Part shown: one piece after another, positions 27,303 to 36,494 of the stretch
Layout: every line of letters starts with the position of its first letter
How positions within the stretch are numbered: the first letter of the stretch is position 1
Assembly (NCBI RefSeq): GCF_003546865.1
Contig: NZ_CP023434.1
Coordinates: 1,364,001 to 1,428,000 of the forward strand
DNA length: 64,000 bases
From: Suicoccus acidiformans
Lineage (GTDB): Bacteria > Bacillota > Bacilli > Lactobacillales > Aerococcaceae
Reading direction: 5' to 3'
Position numbers and translations under genes: made by a program
The notes under the pieces: generated by a model
What the model saw: the letters and a program-made list of their open reading frames with translations, nothing else
Told to the model about the DNA's origin: nothing
Database searches by the model: none

Positions 27303-27331
27303 ATATTATCTAAGAAAAATCTCATTGTCAA
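27303..27331 (-). promoter_or_regulatory. Promoter of the T-box/hyu operon
   Basis: On the minus strand TTGACA (27331-27326), 17 bp and TAATAT (27308-27303) give a near-consensus promoter, directly before the T-box leader. Confidence 0.88.
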
Positions 27332-27359
27332 GGGCTTTTATTTTAACTTTTCTATAATC

Positions 27360-29117
27360 TTATTGCGTGATATGTTGGGCTAGACCGCGAGCTAATGTTA
27401 GGAAACTAATGATAGCCGTACCTGAGCCTGGGTAATCTTCAATCATATATTGACCATTGGCCACTTCGCCCACAGCATATAAGCCAGGAATTGCTTCATT
27501 ATTTTCATCGAGGACTTCTCCGTTTAAGGTAACTACTAAGCCACCGTGTGTACCACTATTCGATGTAGTTAATTTCAAAGCGTAATAAGTTTCTCCTTCA
27601 ATCGGCGTTAGAAAATCCGCGTCTTTATTGAAGTCATCATCTTGGCCTTTTCCAGCTAATTCATTGTACCGTTCAACGGTGGTGAGGAATGCAGCTTCAT
27701 CAAATTTTTTCTCACCTTCAGCTTGATTTTCAGCAATGGCTTGAGCCAAATCCTCTAGAGAAGACGCCTTGTAAGCATTCCCTTCTTCAACAGATTGTTC
27801 AACTAAATCGGTCGACTCCGTCGTAATAGCATAAGTTATCGTTTCGCCCATATCTAGCATATTACTAGAACGAACAAAATGAAATTCTGATTCATCCATA
27901 TACCGTTGGCCTTCTTCCGAAACTAATAAACCTTTAAATTCTTCACCATAACCATAGTATGTTGGAATATTCGTTGCTAAATCAATCCCGGCATCATGGA
28001 AGAGTGTCTGTGCACCGACTGCTTTAGCCATTTGGATTCCGTCACCGGTATTGCCAGAACCACCGTTTATTGTATAAACGTCTAAAGTCGGGTGATACTC
28101 TTTCAACATAGCTTCATTCTGATTATAACCACCCGTCGCAAGCACCACATGTTCAGCTTTGACCACTACTGTATTTCCAGCTGAATCAATCGCTTCAACC
28201 CCAATAATGCGTCCATCTTTTTCGATTAAGGTATGCGCTTCAGTCGTCATTAAAATTTCAACGCCACGTTCTTCTAAAGATTCAACCAATGGGTTAACAA
28301 AAGATGCCCCATTACGTTCTTTAGGATAATGACCCCAGGCGTGTTCATGACTACTATGCAGTTTAACAGCATCATCCGCAAAGTCTACCCCATTATCAGC
28401 TAGGAATTGAATCCCTTCACCCGAGTTCTGCGCAATGTAATCATAGAATTCCTTATCGCCTACTTCATTGGAGATTTCATAAAAATAATTCGCCAAATCT
28501 TCCCAGCTTGACTCATTACCCAAAGCCTCTTGGATGGGACTTTCTGCCGCTAAAATTTCCCCACCAGATAAGATGGTCGAACCGCCAACTAAGCCTTGTT
28601 TCTCAAGAACAAGAACATCTGCACCGTTGTCTTTCGCTTCAATCGCGGTTGCTAAACCGGCAATTCCTGAGCCAACCACCACAACCTCTGTACTGTATTC
28701 AATCGTCTCGCCTGCTTCAGAATCTTCTGTTTCTTGGAAGAAGTCTGACACTTCCCCACCAGCTTGCGTAATGGCATCAGATACCGCATCACGAATAGCA
28801 TTTGACGTGACGGTTGCACCTGCCACTGCATCTACATTTATAGAATTAGCTTCAACAATCGCAGCCGGAATTTGGTCAATCGCTGGATCGGAAATACCTT
28901 CAGATTCTGAATGGTCTTTAACTTGAACATCAGCTAATTTACCATCTTCTATTGTCGTCTCAATGACCATGGGGCCATTATGACCTTCAACTTCGGTTTC
29001 ATATACACCATCTTCAATGACAGCTGCTTCAGCCGAAACTGCTAGAGTAGAAGCGCTCCCCATTAAGACACCTAGAGACATTAACAATATTGTTAGCCAA
29101 CTAAAATACTTTCGCAT
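27360..29117 (-). CDS. Secreted FMN_bind/FAD_binding_2 reductase (fumarate/urocanate reductase-like)
   Basis: The 585-residue protein has a signal peptide (about residues 1-29), an FMN_bind domain (about 35-115) with the flavinylation motif DAVAGAT (Thr102 is the expected FMN site), and a flavocytochrome c-type FAD domain starting with VVVVGSGIAGLATA (about 145-160). The C-terminal FAD contact is IPGLYAVGEVANGQYMIEDYPG. Such proteins pass electrons from FMN to FAD and reduce fumarate, urocanate or other enoates outside the cell. ApbE at 0.5-1.5 kb could load the FMN, although that enzyme lacks a signal peptide. The ATG at 29117 has AAAGGTGG 7 bp upstream. It lies 70 bp behind a TetR gene on the same strand. 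Confidence 0.92.
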   Translation of the reverse strand: MRKYFSWLTILLMSLGVLMGSASTLAVSAEAAVIEDGVYETEVEGHNGPMVIETTIEDGKLADVQVKDHSESEGISDPAIDQIPAAIVEANSINVDAVAGATVTSNAIRDAVSDAITQAGGEVSDFFQETEDSEAGETIEYSTEVVVVGSGIAGLATAIEAKDNGADVLVLEKQGLVGGSTILSGGEILAAESPIQEALGNESSWEDLANYFYEISNEVGDKEFYDYIAQNSGEGIQFLADNGVDFADDAVKLHSSHEHAWGHYPKERNGASFVNPLVESLEERGVEILMTTEAHTLIEKDGRIIGVEAIDSAGNTVVVKAEHVVLATGGYNQNEAMLKEYHPTLDVYTINGGSGNTGDGIQMAKAVGAQTLFHDAGIDLATNIPTYYGYGEEFKGLLVSEEGQRYMDESEFHFVRSSNMLDMGETITYAITTESTDLVEQSVEEGNAYKASSLEDLAQAIAENQAEGEKKFDEAAFLTTVERYNELAGKGQDDDFNKDADFLTPIEGETYYALKLTTSNSGTHGGLVVTLNGEVLDENNEAIPGLYAVGEVANGQYMIEDYPGSGTAIISFLTLARGLAQHITQ

Positions 29118-29187
29118 CAAATTGCCACCTTTCCTATTAATATATTGATTATACCTGTTTGTGATTTAATGAACAATATACGTTTGC

Positions 29188-29718
29188 TTATTCACTCACA
29201 TTCACCAACCAAAGAGGCATGGACTTATCAAATAACTCACCCATTTCTTGGGGATCTATCACCTCGTTGTTAAGTTTATGTTTCCAAACTTCAGCGCCGC
29301 CAAGCGACCATACAGCTAGGTCAAAAGCTTCTTGCGTTGTGAGTTCACGCGCCATTTTAGACTCATATTTCTGTTTCCAAAAATCATAAAAAGTATTTGA
29401 TACGAAGTTAAAGAAGCTATTTTGGTCATCTTTTTGATTCATCATGACTTGCATGAAGTTCTTATCATCCTCTCCCATGAACTTGGATAAGCCGTAGAAT
29501 ATATCATAAGGTGTCTTATTCCTTTCATCTTGGAAAACCGCCTCTGCTTTCAGGCGATAGTACCAATTTGCGACTTCATATTTGTCAGTAAAGTGACGAT
29601 AGAAAGTCGCACGTGAAATAGCTGCTTGGTTAGCAAGTTGGATGACAGTTATTTCATCAAAGCGAAATTTGTCGAGTAACTCTTCAAGGGCTAATAAGAT
29701 GAGTCGTTTAGTTTTCAA
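29188..29718 (-). CDS. TetR/AcrR-family transcriptional regulator
   Basis: The N-terminal helix-turn-helix is clear (KTKRLILLALEELLDKFRFDEITVIQLANQAAISRATFYRHF), followed by a ligand-binding C-terminal part of the DhaS-like type, 176 residues in all. I prefer a TTG start at 29718 because AAGAAAGGTG lies 8 bp before it; an ATG at 29760 would give 190 residues but has no ribosome binding site and would run into the tandem repeats upstream. It sits between two reductase genes, one on its own strand and one divergent, and probably controls one or both. Confidence 0.88.
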   Translation of the reverse strand: MKTKRLILLALEELLDKFRFDEITVIQLANQAAISRATFYRHFTDKYEVANWYYRLKAEAVFQDERNKTPYDIFYGLSKFMGEDDKNFMQVMMNQKDDQNSFFNFVSNTFYDFWKQKYESKMARELTTQEAFDLAVWSLGGAEVWKHKLNNEVIDPQEMGELFDKSMPLWLVNVSE

Positions 29719-29732
29719 AGAAATCACCTTTC

Positions 29733-29816
29733 TTGAGACAATGTCAGTCATTTGTTTCATTTTGAGACAAAAGCTAGATTGTGATTATTGTAACTATGTT
29801 AGCGCTATTATACTAT
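29733..29816 (+). promoter_or_regulatory. Promoter and operator candidates between TetR gene and divergent reductase
   Basis: TTGTAA (29788-29793), 17 bp and TACTAT (29811-29816) form a promoter for the plus-strand reductase. The palindrome TAGCGCTA (29800-29807) lies inside its spacer. TTGAGACAA occurs twice, at 29733 and 29762. These are plausible TetR operators. Confidence 0.5.
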
Positions 29817-29846
29817 ATCTATAACATAAAAAGGAGGAAATATGAT

Positions 29847-31298
29847 ATGACTGAAGCATATTATGATGTTGTAGTAGTAGGTTCTGGGGCATCAGGAATG
29901 GCTGCAGCTGTTCAAGCGATAGATGACGGCCTTTCAGTCCTTTTGCTTGAGAAAGGTCGAACAATTGGTGGTTCTTCTAATTATACAGAGGGCATGTTTG
30001 CAATTGGTTCTAACATGCAGAAAGAAGCTGGCATTGAAATTAGTAAAGCGCAAATGCTTGAAGAGGAAATGCACTACTCTAATTATCGTGCGGATTCCAG
30101 TATTTGGGAGAAATACATCGATAACAGTGCAGCAACCGTAAACTGGCTACAAGAACATGGCGTGGAATTCGACCGTGTCCAAGGAATGGGTGCTGGTGTT
30201 AAATCATGGCATATTTATAAAGGCTTTGGTGACACTGTGATTGTTGATACGCTTTTACCTTATTTAGAAAGTAAGGGAGCGACTATTCTAACGCAACATG
30301 CCGGCTGTAAAATTCATAAAGATAATGATGGCAAAGTATATGCTATAGATGTGAAAGATGTGGTTACCGATAAGATTAAGCATATTGAAACAAAAGCAGT
30401 CGTATTAGCAACTGGGGGATACTTAGATAATCCAGAGATGGTGAAGGATTATACACATTATGATACTGAACGTTTAATTCCGGTAAGCTGTGGTAAAGAT
30501 ACGGGCGACGGCTTACGGATGGGCTGGGAAGTAGGCGGCAAGGAGACTGGCATGGGTACATTGATGCTTTTCGGAGGCTATTTAGATGATCCGAATCGTC
30601 CTGCTTACGAATTAATGCGCTCCCAAATGTGTGTGGCAGCAGGTCAACAACCTCTTTTCTGGGTAAATGAGCGTGGAAACCGCTTCGTCAATGAGGAGGT
30701 AATATATAATTTCTCTCAAGCGGGGAATGCTTTATATACTCAAGAGAAAGTGTATAGTATTCTCGACCAAGGAGTTATCGACTTAATGGCTACTGATGGT
30801 AACTTCATGGGGCTTGGAGTATATATTGAACGCGGCGATAAGATGGATGAGCTTCAAGTTGAAATTGAGTCTGCCGTAAAAGCCAAGAAACCTTACTTAC
30901 GTGTGGCAGATTCCATCGAAGATTTAGCTGAGCAGATAAATGTACCTGTTGAGAATCTGGTCGCTGCTGTAGAGCGTTATAATAAAGACGCTGAAGCTGG
31001 AGAAGATAGTCAATTTGGAAAACCAGCTGAATATATGGTTCCCCTCTCGACTGGACCTTTCTATGCCTTTGAATTATCTGTTGGCTCCTTCTGTTCCATG
31101 GGAGGATTGAAAATTAATAACAATAATGAAGTGTTAAATGAAGACGGTGTACAAATTCCAGGCTTGTATGCGGTTGGTAATGATGCGAGTGGTTTAGTCG
31201 GGGATACTTATGGTCCTGATAAGCCAGGCTCATGCGTTGGTTACGCCTTCTATTCAGGACGTAACGCCGCATTGAATATTAAAGAGTATGTAGGTTAA
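29847..31298 (+). CDS. Cytoplasmic FAD-dependent reductase (FAD_binding_2, without FMN_bind)
   Basis: The 483-residue flavoprotein is of the fumarate reductase/succinate dehydrogenase flavoprotein family. It has an N-terminal FAD loop DVVVVGSGASGMAAAVQA (about residues 7-24), EKGRTIGGSSNYTEG, the FAD ribose contact VVLATGGYLDNP and a C-terminal IPGLYAVGNDASGLVGDTYG. It lacks an FMN_bind domain and a signal peptide, so it must take electrons from a separate donor in the cytoplasm. I place the start at 29847 because AAGGAGG lies 9 bp upstream; the longer frame from 29781 has none. It is transcribed away from the TetR gene. Substrate is unknown. Confidence 0.9.
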   Translation: MTEAYYDVVVVGSGASGMAAAVQAIDDGLSVLLLEKGRTIGGSSNYTEGMFAIGSNMQKEAGIEISKAQMLEEEMHYSNYRADSSIWEKYIDNSAATVNWLQEHGVEFDRVQGMGAGVKSWHIYKGFGDTVIVDTLLPYLESKGATILTQHAGCKIHKDNDGKVYAIDVKDVVTDKIKHIETKAVVLATGGYLDNPEMVKDYTHYDTERLIPVSCGKDTGDGLRMGWEVGGKETGMGTLMLFGGYLDDPNRPAYELMRSQMCVAAGQQPLFWVNERGNRFVNEEVIYNFSQAGNALYTQEKVYSILDQGVIDLMATDGNFMGLGVYIERGDKMDELQVEIESAVKAKKPYLRVADSIEDLAEQINVPVENLVAAVERYNKDAEAGEDSQFGKPAEYMVPLSTGPFYAFELSVGSFCSMGGLKINNNNEVLNEDGVQIPGLYAVGNDASGLVGDTYGPDKPGSCVGYAFYSGRNAALNIKEYVG

Positions 31299-31937
31299 AT
31301 TTAAACTGCGCTTAGGTTACTTTCTAAGCGCGATTTGTCTAATTATTATAGAAAGGATAGTACATTAACTTTTAGGTGCGAGACGTGAGGCTGTGTAGTG
31401 AAGCAACGCAGTACAAGAGCTGGGTTCTGGGCACAGGAGTGGGTCCGTACAGTAGGATTCCGTCGGACCCTATACTGACAGCATACCACCCTGTTTAAGC
31501 GATAAACGCAAAGACTTAGCATAAGGATCCGCATTTATAAAGAAAGGAAGCCTAAAGCTCGGTGGCTTTAGGCTATTCAATATATCAGTTTGTAAATTAG
31601 CATGACTAGCAGAGCTGGCGTTGTCTAATAAATGAATACGCCGTGTGGTGGTTCGGTGCAGAGTGGTGAGTTAGCCGGGTTTGAGTGTTTAAATCGGATA
31701 GATTATGCTGTTTGCGTGGTAAATTCGGTACGGTTAAGTACCGTTAAGCGTTTTTGGTAATGTTTGAATGGATCCTCATACATTAGCAAGTTCATTTCGT
31801 AAGGTTTGAATCGATGTTCAAACCTTACGAACCACTAATATCCGTGCAGTTCAACTAGCCATACTAAGCACAAGACCCCATCTTCAGGTTTGTACGCACC
31901 AAAGCTAATCCCAATTCTTGTAGTGCATCCCTGCTGG
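31299..31937. other. Gene-free spacer with repeat element R3, copy 1
   Basis: No coding sequence is seen. The part 31388-31560 resembles 37118-37285: both have GTGAARCRACGC, AGAGCTRGG, TTTAAGCGAT and TAGCATAAGG in the same order, then a hairpin (here AGCCTAAAGC/GCTTTAGGCT at 31549-31574). In both places a family-2 palindrome array follows. This suggests a compound intergenic element. Confidence 0.5.
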
Positions 31938-32049
31938 ATTCCGTGGGACTTAGCTCCCACGGGTTTTGCACTTCTTTTTATTCCGTCGGAATACTTCTCC
32001 ACGAAATGATTTACGCCATTTATTCCGTCGGGCCGCTTCCCAAGAAATA
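31938..32049. repeat. Family-2 phased palindromes, 3 copies
   Basis: Palindromes of the ATTCCGTSGGA type begin at 31938, 31980 and 32022, exactly 42 bp apart (28 bp plus 14 bp). They lie between two convergent genes. The following stretch to 32225 shows no gene. Confidence 0.85.
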
Positions 32050-32225
32050 TCGTCGCATTTAAGCGACAGCCCTAGTTCTCAGCATCTACGCCTAGCACCC
32101 TGCACCAACCATCCCCGAGCACTCAGCGCATCCCTGCACCAACAACCTACCTCGCCACGACCCGCCACCAGGTCCACCGGGCAGAAACTCCGTACGGGCT
32201 CAGTCGCGGATCTTAAATTCACTGC

Positions 32226-32258
32226 AAGGAAAAACCCACAGCGCTGGGCTGTGGGTTT
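32226..32258 (-). terminator. Terminator behind the 32.3 kb membrane protein gene
   Basis: AAACCCACAGC and GCTGTGGGTTT form a perfect 11-bp stem; on the minus strand TTTCC follows. It lies 38 bp behind the stop codon of that gene. Confidence 0.82.
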
Positions 32259-32296
32259 GTTCAACTGCTTATAGTTATTCAGTTATAAGCTATCGC

Positions 32297-33397
32297 TTAT
32301 GAGCGTCCTTCGTTGACCCAGCGAACTGCGGTATTCACTCCGAGTGAACCGCCGATGGCTGAGATGACTGCACCAAGAACGACTCCGACGAAGGCCCAGA
32401 TAGCTCCAGATGAAGCAGAGTCTGTAACTTCATTCGTTGTAACTGCAGCTTCTTGGGCAAATTGGTCTACCGATTCGCTAACTTGGGCTGCGGTATTTTG
32501 TAATTCGGCTGATGCTGTGTTGATGGCATCACGTGCCTGAGTTGCTAGGTCGTTGTAGCCGTCGATAATGTTCTGAGTTGCTTCTTCTGCTTCGGCTTGG
32601 GTTAAGTCAGTGTTCTCTTCGATTGCGTTCGCCACTGCTTCTTCATCTAAAGATTCCGCAATATTGTCAACGCGAGTCGTTAATGAGTTACCTAAGTCGT
32701 TGAGAATTTGCTCAGAATTTTCAGGGTTTACGACTAATTCTTGCGCGGCATTGCCGATTTCCGTTGCTACTTCGCTAACTTGATTGCTCAAGTAGTCTGG
32801 TTGCAACTCAGGAATGTCTGTGTCGACAAGAATTTCTTGCACGTCTTCGTTGAATTGGTCAACGTCTGCTTGGTTCAAGTTGACATTATCTGCTAAAGCG
32901 CTCACGCCTGAAGATACAGCGTCACCTGCAGTGGATGCTACTGAACTTACTGCGTCACCAGCGACATTAGCTGTGGTTGAGATGGCGCTACCTACTGCCG
33001 AAAGTGCAGAAGATGCGACCCATGTTAAAAGGACAACCGTTGCTAATAAACTACCTGCCCACGTTAAGAAACCGTGAACAAAACCAACACGACGTGACGT
33101 CAATCCTGACACAAATCCAGCGCCAAGGAATGATAGAATCAGAGCAATCACTGTCCAAATTGCTTGGCCAGTCCCTACCCCGGCAAACGGATTTGGTTGC
33201 GTTGGGTCAAATTGTCCGAAGCCAAGTGCTGCATTAATCAAAGAGAGCGTAAAAAGTAAGGCAATAAATGTTATAATACCGGCAAATATTGCTCCCCAGG
33301 ACAAGTTGTAGCCTGCTTCTTTCTCCTCCTTTACTAAGAAGTCACGTTGGACTTCAGTTTGCTGATTCAAATAAGTTTTGTTAGTTTCTTTACTCAT
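32297..33397 (-). CDS. Membrane protein of unknown function with long Ala/Glu/Asn-rich outer region
   Basis: The 366-residue protein has three N-terminal transmembrane segments (about residues 21-45, 65-88 and 93-122). An Ala/Ser/Val-rich stretch follows (TAGDAVSSVASTAGDAVSSG), then an acidic helical region of about 180 residues, probably coiled coil, and one more C-terminal membrane segment (GAIWAFVGVVLGAVISAIGG) before a short tail. I do not recognise the family with confidence; the arrangement resembles YrzE-like stress or envelope proteins. The ATG at 33397 is chosen because AAGGAGG lies 8 bp before it. It is transcribed alone and ends at a good terminator. Confidence 0.75.
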   Translation of the reverse strand: MSKETNKTYLNQQTEVQRDFLVKEEKEAGYNLSWGAIFAGIITFIALLFTLSLINAALGFGQFDPTQPNPFAGVGTGQAIWTVIALILSFLGAGFVSGLTSRRVGFVHGFLTWAGSLLATVVLLTWVASSALSAVGSAISTTANVAGDAVSSVASTAGDAVSSGVSALADNVNLNQADVDQFNEDVQEILVDTDIPELQPDYLSNQVSEVATEIGNAAQELVVNPENSEQILNDLGNSLTTRVDNIAESLDEEAVANAIEENTDLTQAEAEEATQNIIDGYNDLATQARDAINTASAELQNTAAQVSESVDQFAQEAAVTTNEVTDSASSGAIWAFVGVVLGAVISAIGGSLGVNTAVRWVNEGRS

Positions 33398-33788
33398 GAG
33401 AATCGCCTCCTTTTCTTTTATTAACCTCAATATACCACACTTGTAATTTATTGCAATTTATATGCTTATTTCCGACGCAAAAAAATTACAAACACTTCAA
33501 ACGACTCTTTTACCTAAAGAGCTTTACATAAAATTAACAGAAAAATGTGCACATTCGCTCACTTCTTAGACATTTTTGTGCGCACTTGTCCATTCCGCAA
33601 TATGGCTACTCATAGTTCCCATACTGGGCCGACTGCTCACACGGCCTGCCCTCCGCACGAAATTCGCTGAAGACTTCAATACTGAGTCTGTCGAAGTGCA
33701 CTTGCTCCTGCTCAGCGTAATGCTCAGACAATACAATCGGGATCGCCTGGCTAAGCTTATCGATTAAAAGAAAGGGCCGGTCGCGGTA

Positions 33789-35427
33789 TGAACTGCCCCC
33801 TGTCAAGTAGACAGACAAAAAACAAATTATTTTGTACCATGCTTGATTTATTCAGGCATGGTTTTTCTTATGCTAGAATTTTAAGCCCCATAGCTAAAGT
33901 CACTCGCTCATTATTGTAGAAATCAATATAGCGTGCGATATCTACCTCAAGTTCCTCAAATCTATCATAAGTCTTCAAACGATACACCTCTTCTTTCAGG
34001 GTGCTCGAAATGGCCTCCATCGGTCCATTATCGAGGCATTTTCCGACCCGAGACATGCTTCGGATTAACTCATGCTTGTCCACAAAGGCTTTAAAGAAAT
34101 GAGAAGTATATTGAAAGCCTCGATCGCTATGAAAGAGGGTTTCGCCAGAAATGATTTCATCCTCAATTTGGACGACTGTATCTTCTACTAATTGATTATT
34201 GTTGCGCTTAGACACCTGACGGGCAATGATTTTCTTCTCCCCGTAATCTAAGACGGCACTCAAATAGGCCTTGCAGGTCTTCCCGTATTTCAATTCGGTC
34301 ACATCCGTCAGGAGGATCTGTCTAGGTTTATAAGGCTAGTCAAATGACCGATTCAACACATTCTCAGCGACATATTGAGGGGTGCTGGGTCCATACTGAT
34401 AGCGTTTGTGTCGGATAACTGCTTTCAGTCCCATCAGCTTCATTAAGCGGTACACACTTATGATTGACCTTAGCGTCCTATAATAATTCAGATAGATGGT
34501 TAAGCGCCGATAGCCATAAATCCCTTTGTGTTTGTCATAAGCTTCTTAGATTTGCTTCATCAGCCATTCCAAGCGCAACTGGGAAGGCGAAGGAACGCGT
34601 TTCAACCATTTGTAGTAAGCCGATCGCCTGACTCCTAAAACCTCGCACAAATAGGTTATTTTGTATCCTTCTTGCTTCAGTTTCTGAATCGCCTTGAATT
34701 CCGCTTGGTATTTTGTTCTTGTAACAGCAACTCTCTTTCCAATTCTTGCATTTTTTTTAAGGCAGCGTTCTCCGTTTCTAAATACTCATTACGAACTTTT
34801 AAAGCAGCGATCTCTGTTTTAAGCTTCTCTTCTTCTGTTTGAATGCTGTCAGGTTTTCTCCTGCCCTACCATCGAAGAGGCCATCCGGCCTATGCTTGCG
34901 GTACTTTTTAACCCAAGAATAGACATTGTTGTAAGATACTTGATATTTCTCAGCAGTTTCTCTATAGGACATCTCAGTTGCTAGATAATTTTTGACAATC
35001 TCAATTTTTTCTGCTTGTGTTTTCTTCTGGCTTTTCATTGTATACACCTCGGGTTTAGGAGCGGAGTCCTTATTTTCTTCTCTTTAGTATACTTGATTAG
35101 CCAATCTCGTACAGTCGTTGCTGAAGGTATTTGACACTTTCGAGCCAATCACTGGGTAAGCGCTTGAGTTTCAAGTTATTCTTTGAGGATAGGTCTGATT
35201 GTGTTTATGAGACTGTAAAACTGACTAGTCATGCATTCTGTACTTTAATCGATATCCTTTAAAGACACTCTCAGAGATGAGGAGACCATAGGATTCTTTC
35301 AGCTCACGATAACTAACGCCTTCTAAGTTGAGCTGGATAAACTGTTCTAATTCTTCAGCTGAATGCTTTTTATTTGAACGCACAAAAACTCCCCCTAAAG
35401 TAGATTTACTTTAGGGGGAGCATATCA
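33789..35427 (-). mobile_element. IS3-family element (IS150-like), decayed
   Basis: The ends are related inverted repeats: TGAACTGCCCCCTGTCAAG at 33789, and on the other strand TGATATGCTCCCCCTAAAG from 35427. The flanks carry the 3-bp direct repeat GTA (33786-33788 and 35428-35430), typical of IS3. Two transposase genes are inside, both damaged. A solo copy of the left end lies at 42637-42665. Confidence 0.83.
33868..35383 (-). pseudogene. IS3-family transposase OrfA and OrfB, inactivated
   Basis: OrfA begins at a GTG (35383) with RSNKKHSAEELEQFIQLNLE, a first helix-turn-helix. It is broken by stops near 35240 and 35150, and continues as 35047-34799 with a second helix-turn-helix (YRETAEKYQVSYNNVYSWVKKYR) before a frameshift. 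OrfB has lost its frame between 34700 and 34303 (stop codons near 34548 and 34334). Its C-terminal DDE part is open (34302-33868) with LSAVLDYGEKK, the HSDRGFQYTS motif and the DNGPMEAISSTLKEE motif. Neither protein can be made whole. Confidence 0.85.
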
Positions 35428-35663
35428 GTATTCGTGTTAGACTTGCTGGTAGATGTCGCGGACGACGGTCTCTAAGGCAACGCGCTCGCTCCGTATGAGG
35501 TAGGGAAAGCCGGAGCAGATGTCGGTTGAGATGTAGCTTTTGGGTACGAGGAGATGAATGGTTAACTTCAACGTCGCCAAATGCACCTCGTATTCACCGA
35601 CGAGTTCAATGGTGTGACTTATAAATTGCATGGTCACGCTTAGGTGTTCACTCCTTTTGTCAA

Positions 35664-36494
35664 CTAAGGCATTTCAATGTCAAACATATAATGTAGGAAG
35701 GCCGGGAAATGAGTGGCCCAGTATTTCTCGTGGTGGCTTTCTTCAGCTAAGATGCGCAGCCATATTTTGGCCATGGGGTGGTCATGGGCTAGTAAATTCT
35801 GATAGTACATTAAAGAGGAATCGATATAGGTTTGCTTCATGGATCCGTGAATGAATTGGGCATCGGTATCATCGCCTTCATCCGTCCCGACTTGGATATA
35901 CACCTTCGTCTCCGGATGCAAAGGATGCTCAGCCACATACCGTTGAAAGGCGTCCTCACTAAACCAAGAAGCTGACGAGAAGACACCTAGCCCACCGAAG
36001 ACCTCAGGATAGGCCGAGCCCATATAGGCAGTAATAATCCCACCCATAGAACTTCCTGCCAGCAGCGTATTGGCCCGGTCCGTCTTCGTCCGGTAATGGC
36101 TATCAATGAAGGGCTTCACCGTATTCACCACCCAATTACCGTAAGCAATCCCGTCACCGCCCATACCACTCACATCCGTATCCGTTTCCCAAGGACCGTA
36201 CTCATCCAGGCGACGCTCCTCAGCATTATCAATCCCTACAATAATCATCTTCGGCAATTGCGGATTATTCTTAATCGTCGGAATCACCTTCCAAGAATGC
36301 CCCACGAACGCCTCCTTACTATAAAAGACATTCTGCCCGTCATGCATATACACCACCGGATAATACTGATCAACCTCATTAGCATAATCCTTCGGCAACA
36401 AGACGCGCACCCGACGCTTATGGTTATAATACGGCACATGAATATAATGCGCATTCATCTTCAAATAATAATACTCTGGGCCCTTGTGTCTCAA
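35664..36494 (-). CDS. Putative esterase (alpha/beta hydrolase, esterase D family)
   Basis: The 276-residue cytoplasmic hydrolase is of the PF00756 family (enterobactin-esterase/antigen 85-like). The nucleophile elbow is GSSMGG (Ser about 147), and the oxyanion region is PVVYMHDGQNVF. Candidate Asp and His are in QVGTDEGDD and ESHHEKYW. There is no signal peptide. The start is a TTG at 36494 with GAGGGAG 7 bp upstream; an ATG 12 codons later is the alternative. A small gene, now split by IS3, follows 26 bp downstream. The substrate is unknown. Confidence 0.88.
   Translation of the reverse strand: MRHKGPEYYYLKMNAHYIHVPYYNHKRRVRVLLPKDYANEVDQYYPVVYMHDGQNVFYSKEAFVGHSWKVIPTIKNNPQLPKMIIVGIDNAEERRLDEYGPWETDTDVSGMGGDGIAYGNWVVNTVKPFIDSHYRTKTDRANTLLAGSSMGGIITAYMGSAYPEVFGGLGVFSSASWFSEDAFQRYVAEHPLHPETKVYIQVGTDEGDDTDAQFIHGSMKQTYIDSSLMYYQNLLAHDHPMAKIWLRILAEESHHEKYWATHFPAFLHYMFDIEMP

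Larger units (their letters stand above)
33606..35637 (-). pseudogene. Small unknown gene split by an IS3 element
   Basis: Removing the IS (33789-35427) and one copy of its 3-bp duplication joins a 5' part (35637-35428: MTMQFISHTIELVGEYEVHL...) in frame with a 3' part (33788-33606: RDRPFLLIDKLSQAIPIVL...). The rebuilt product has about 126 residues and one in-frame TAA at 35437, so it had decayed or was hit by a second mutation. It starts 26 bp behind the esterase gene, probably its operon partner. I do not recognise the protein; it looks soluble and beta-rich. Confidence 0.7.

Noticed and set aside
29781-29846. Upstream extension of the cytoplasmic FAD reductase
   Set aside because: The 22 extra codons overlap the promoter region, and AAGGAGG clearly fits the ATG at 29847.
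32079-32274. Open frames on both strands in the GC-rich spacer
   Set aside because: They have no ribosome binding site, overlap palindromes and a terminator, and have Arg/Ser-rich composition typical of non-coding GC-rich DNA.
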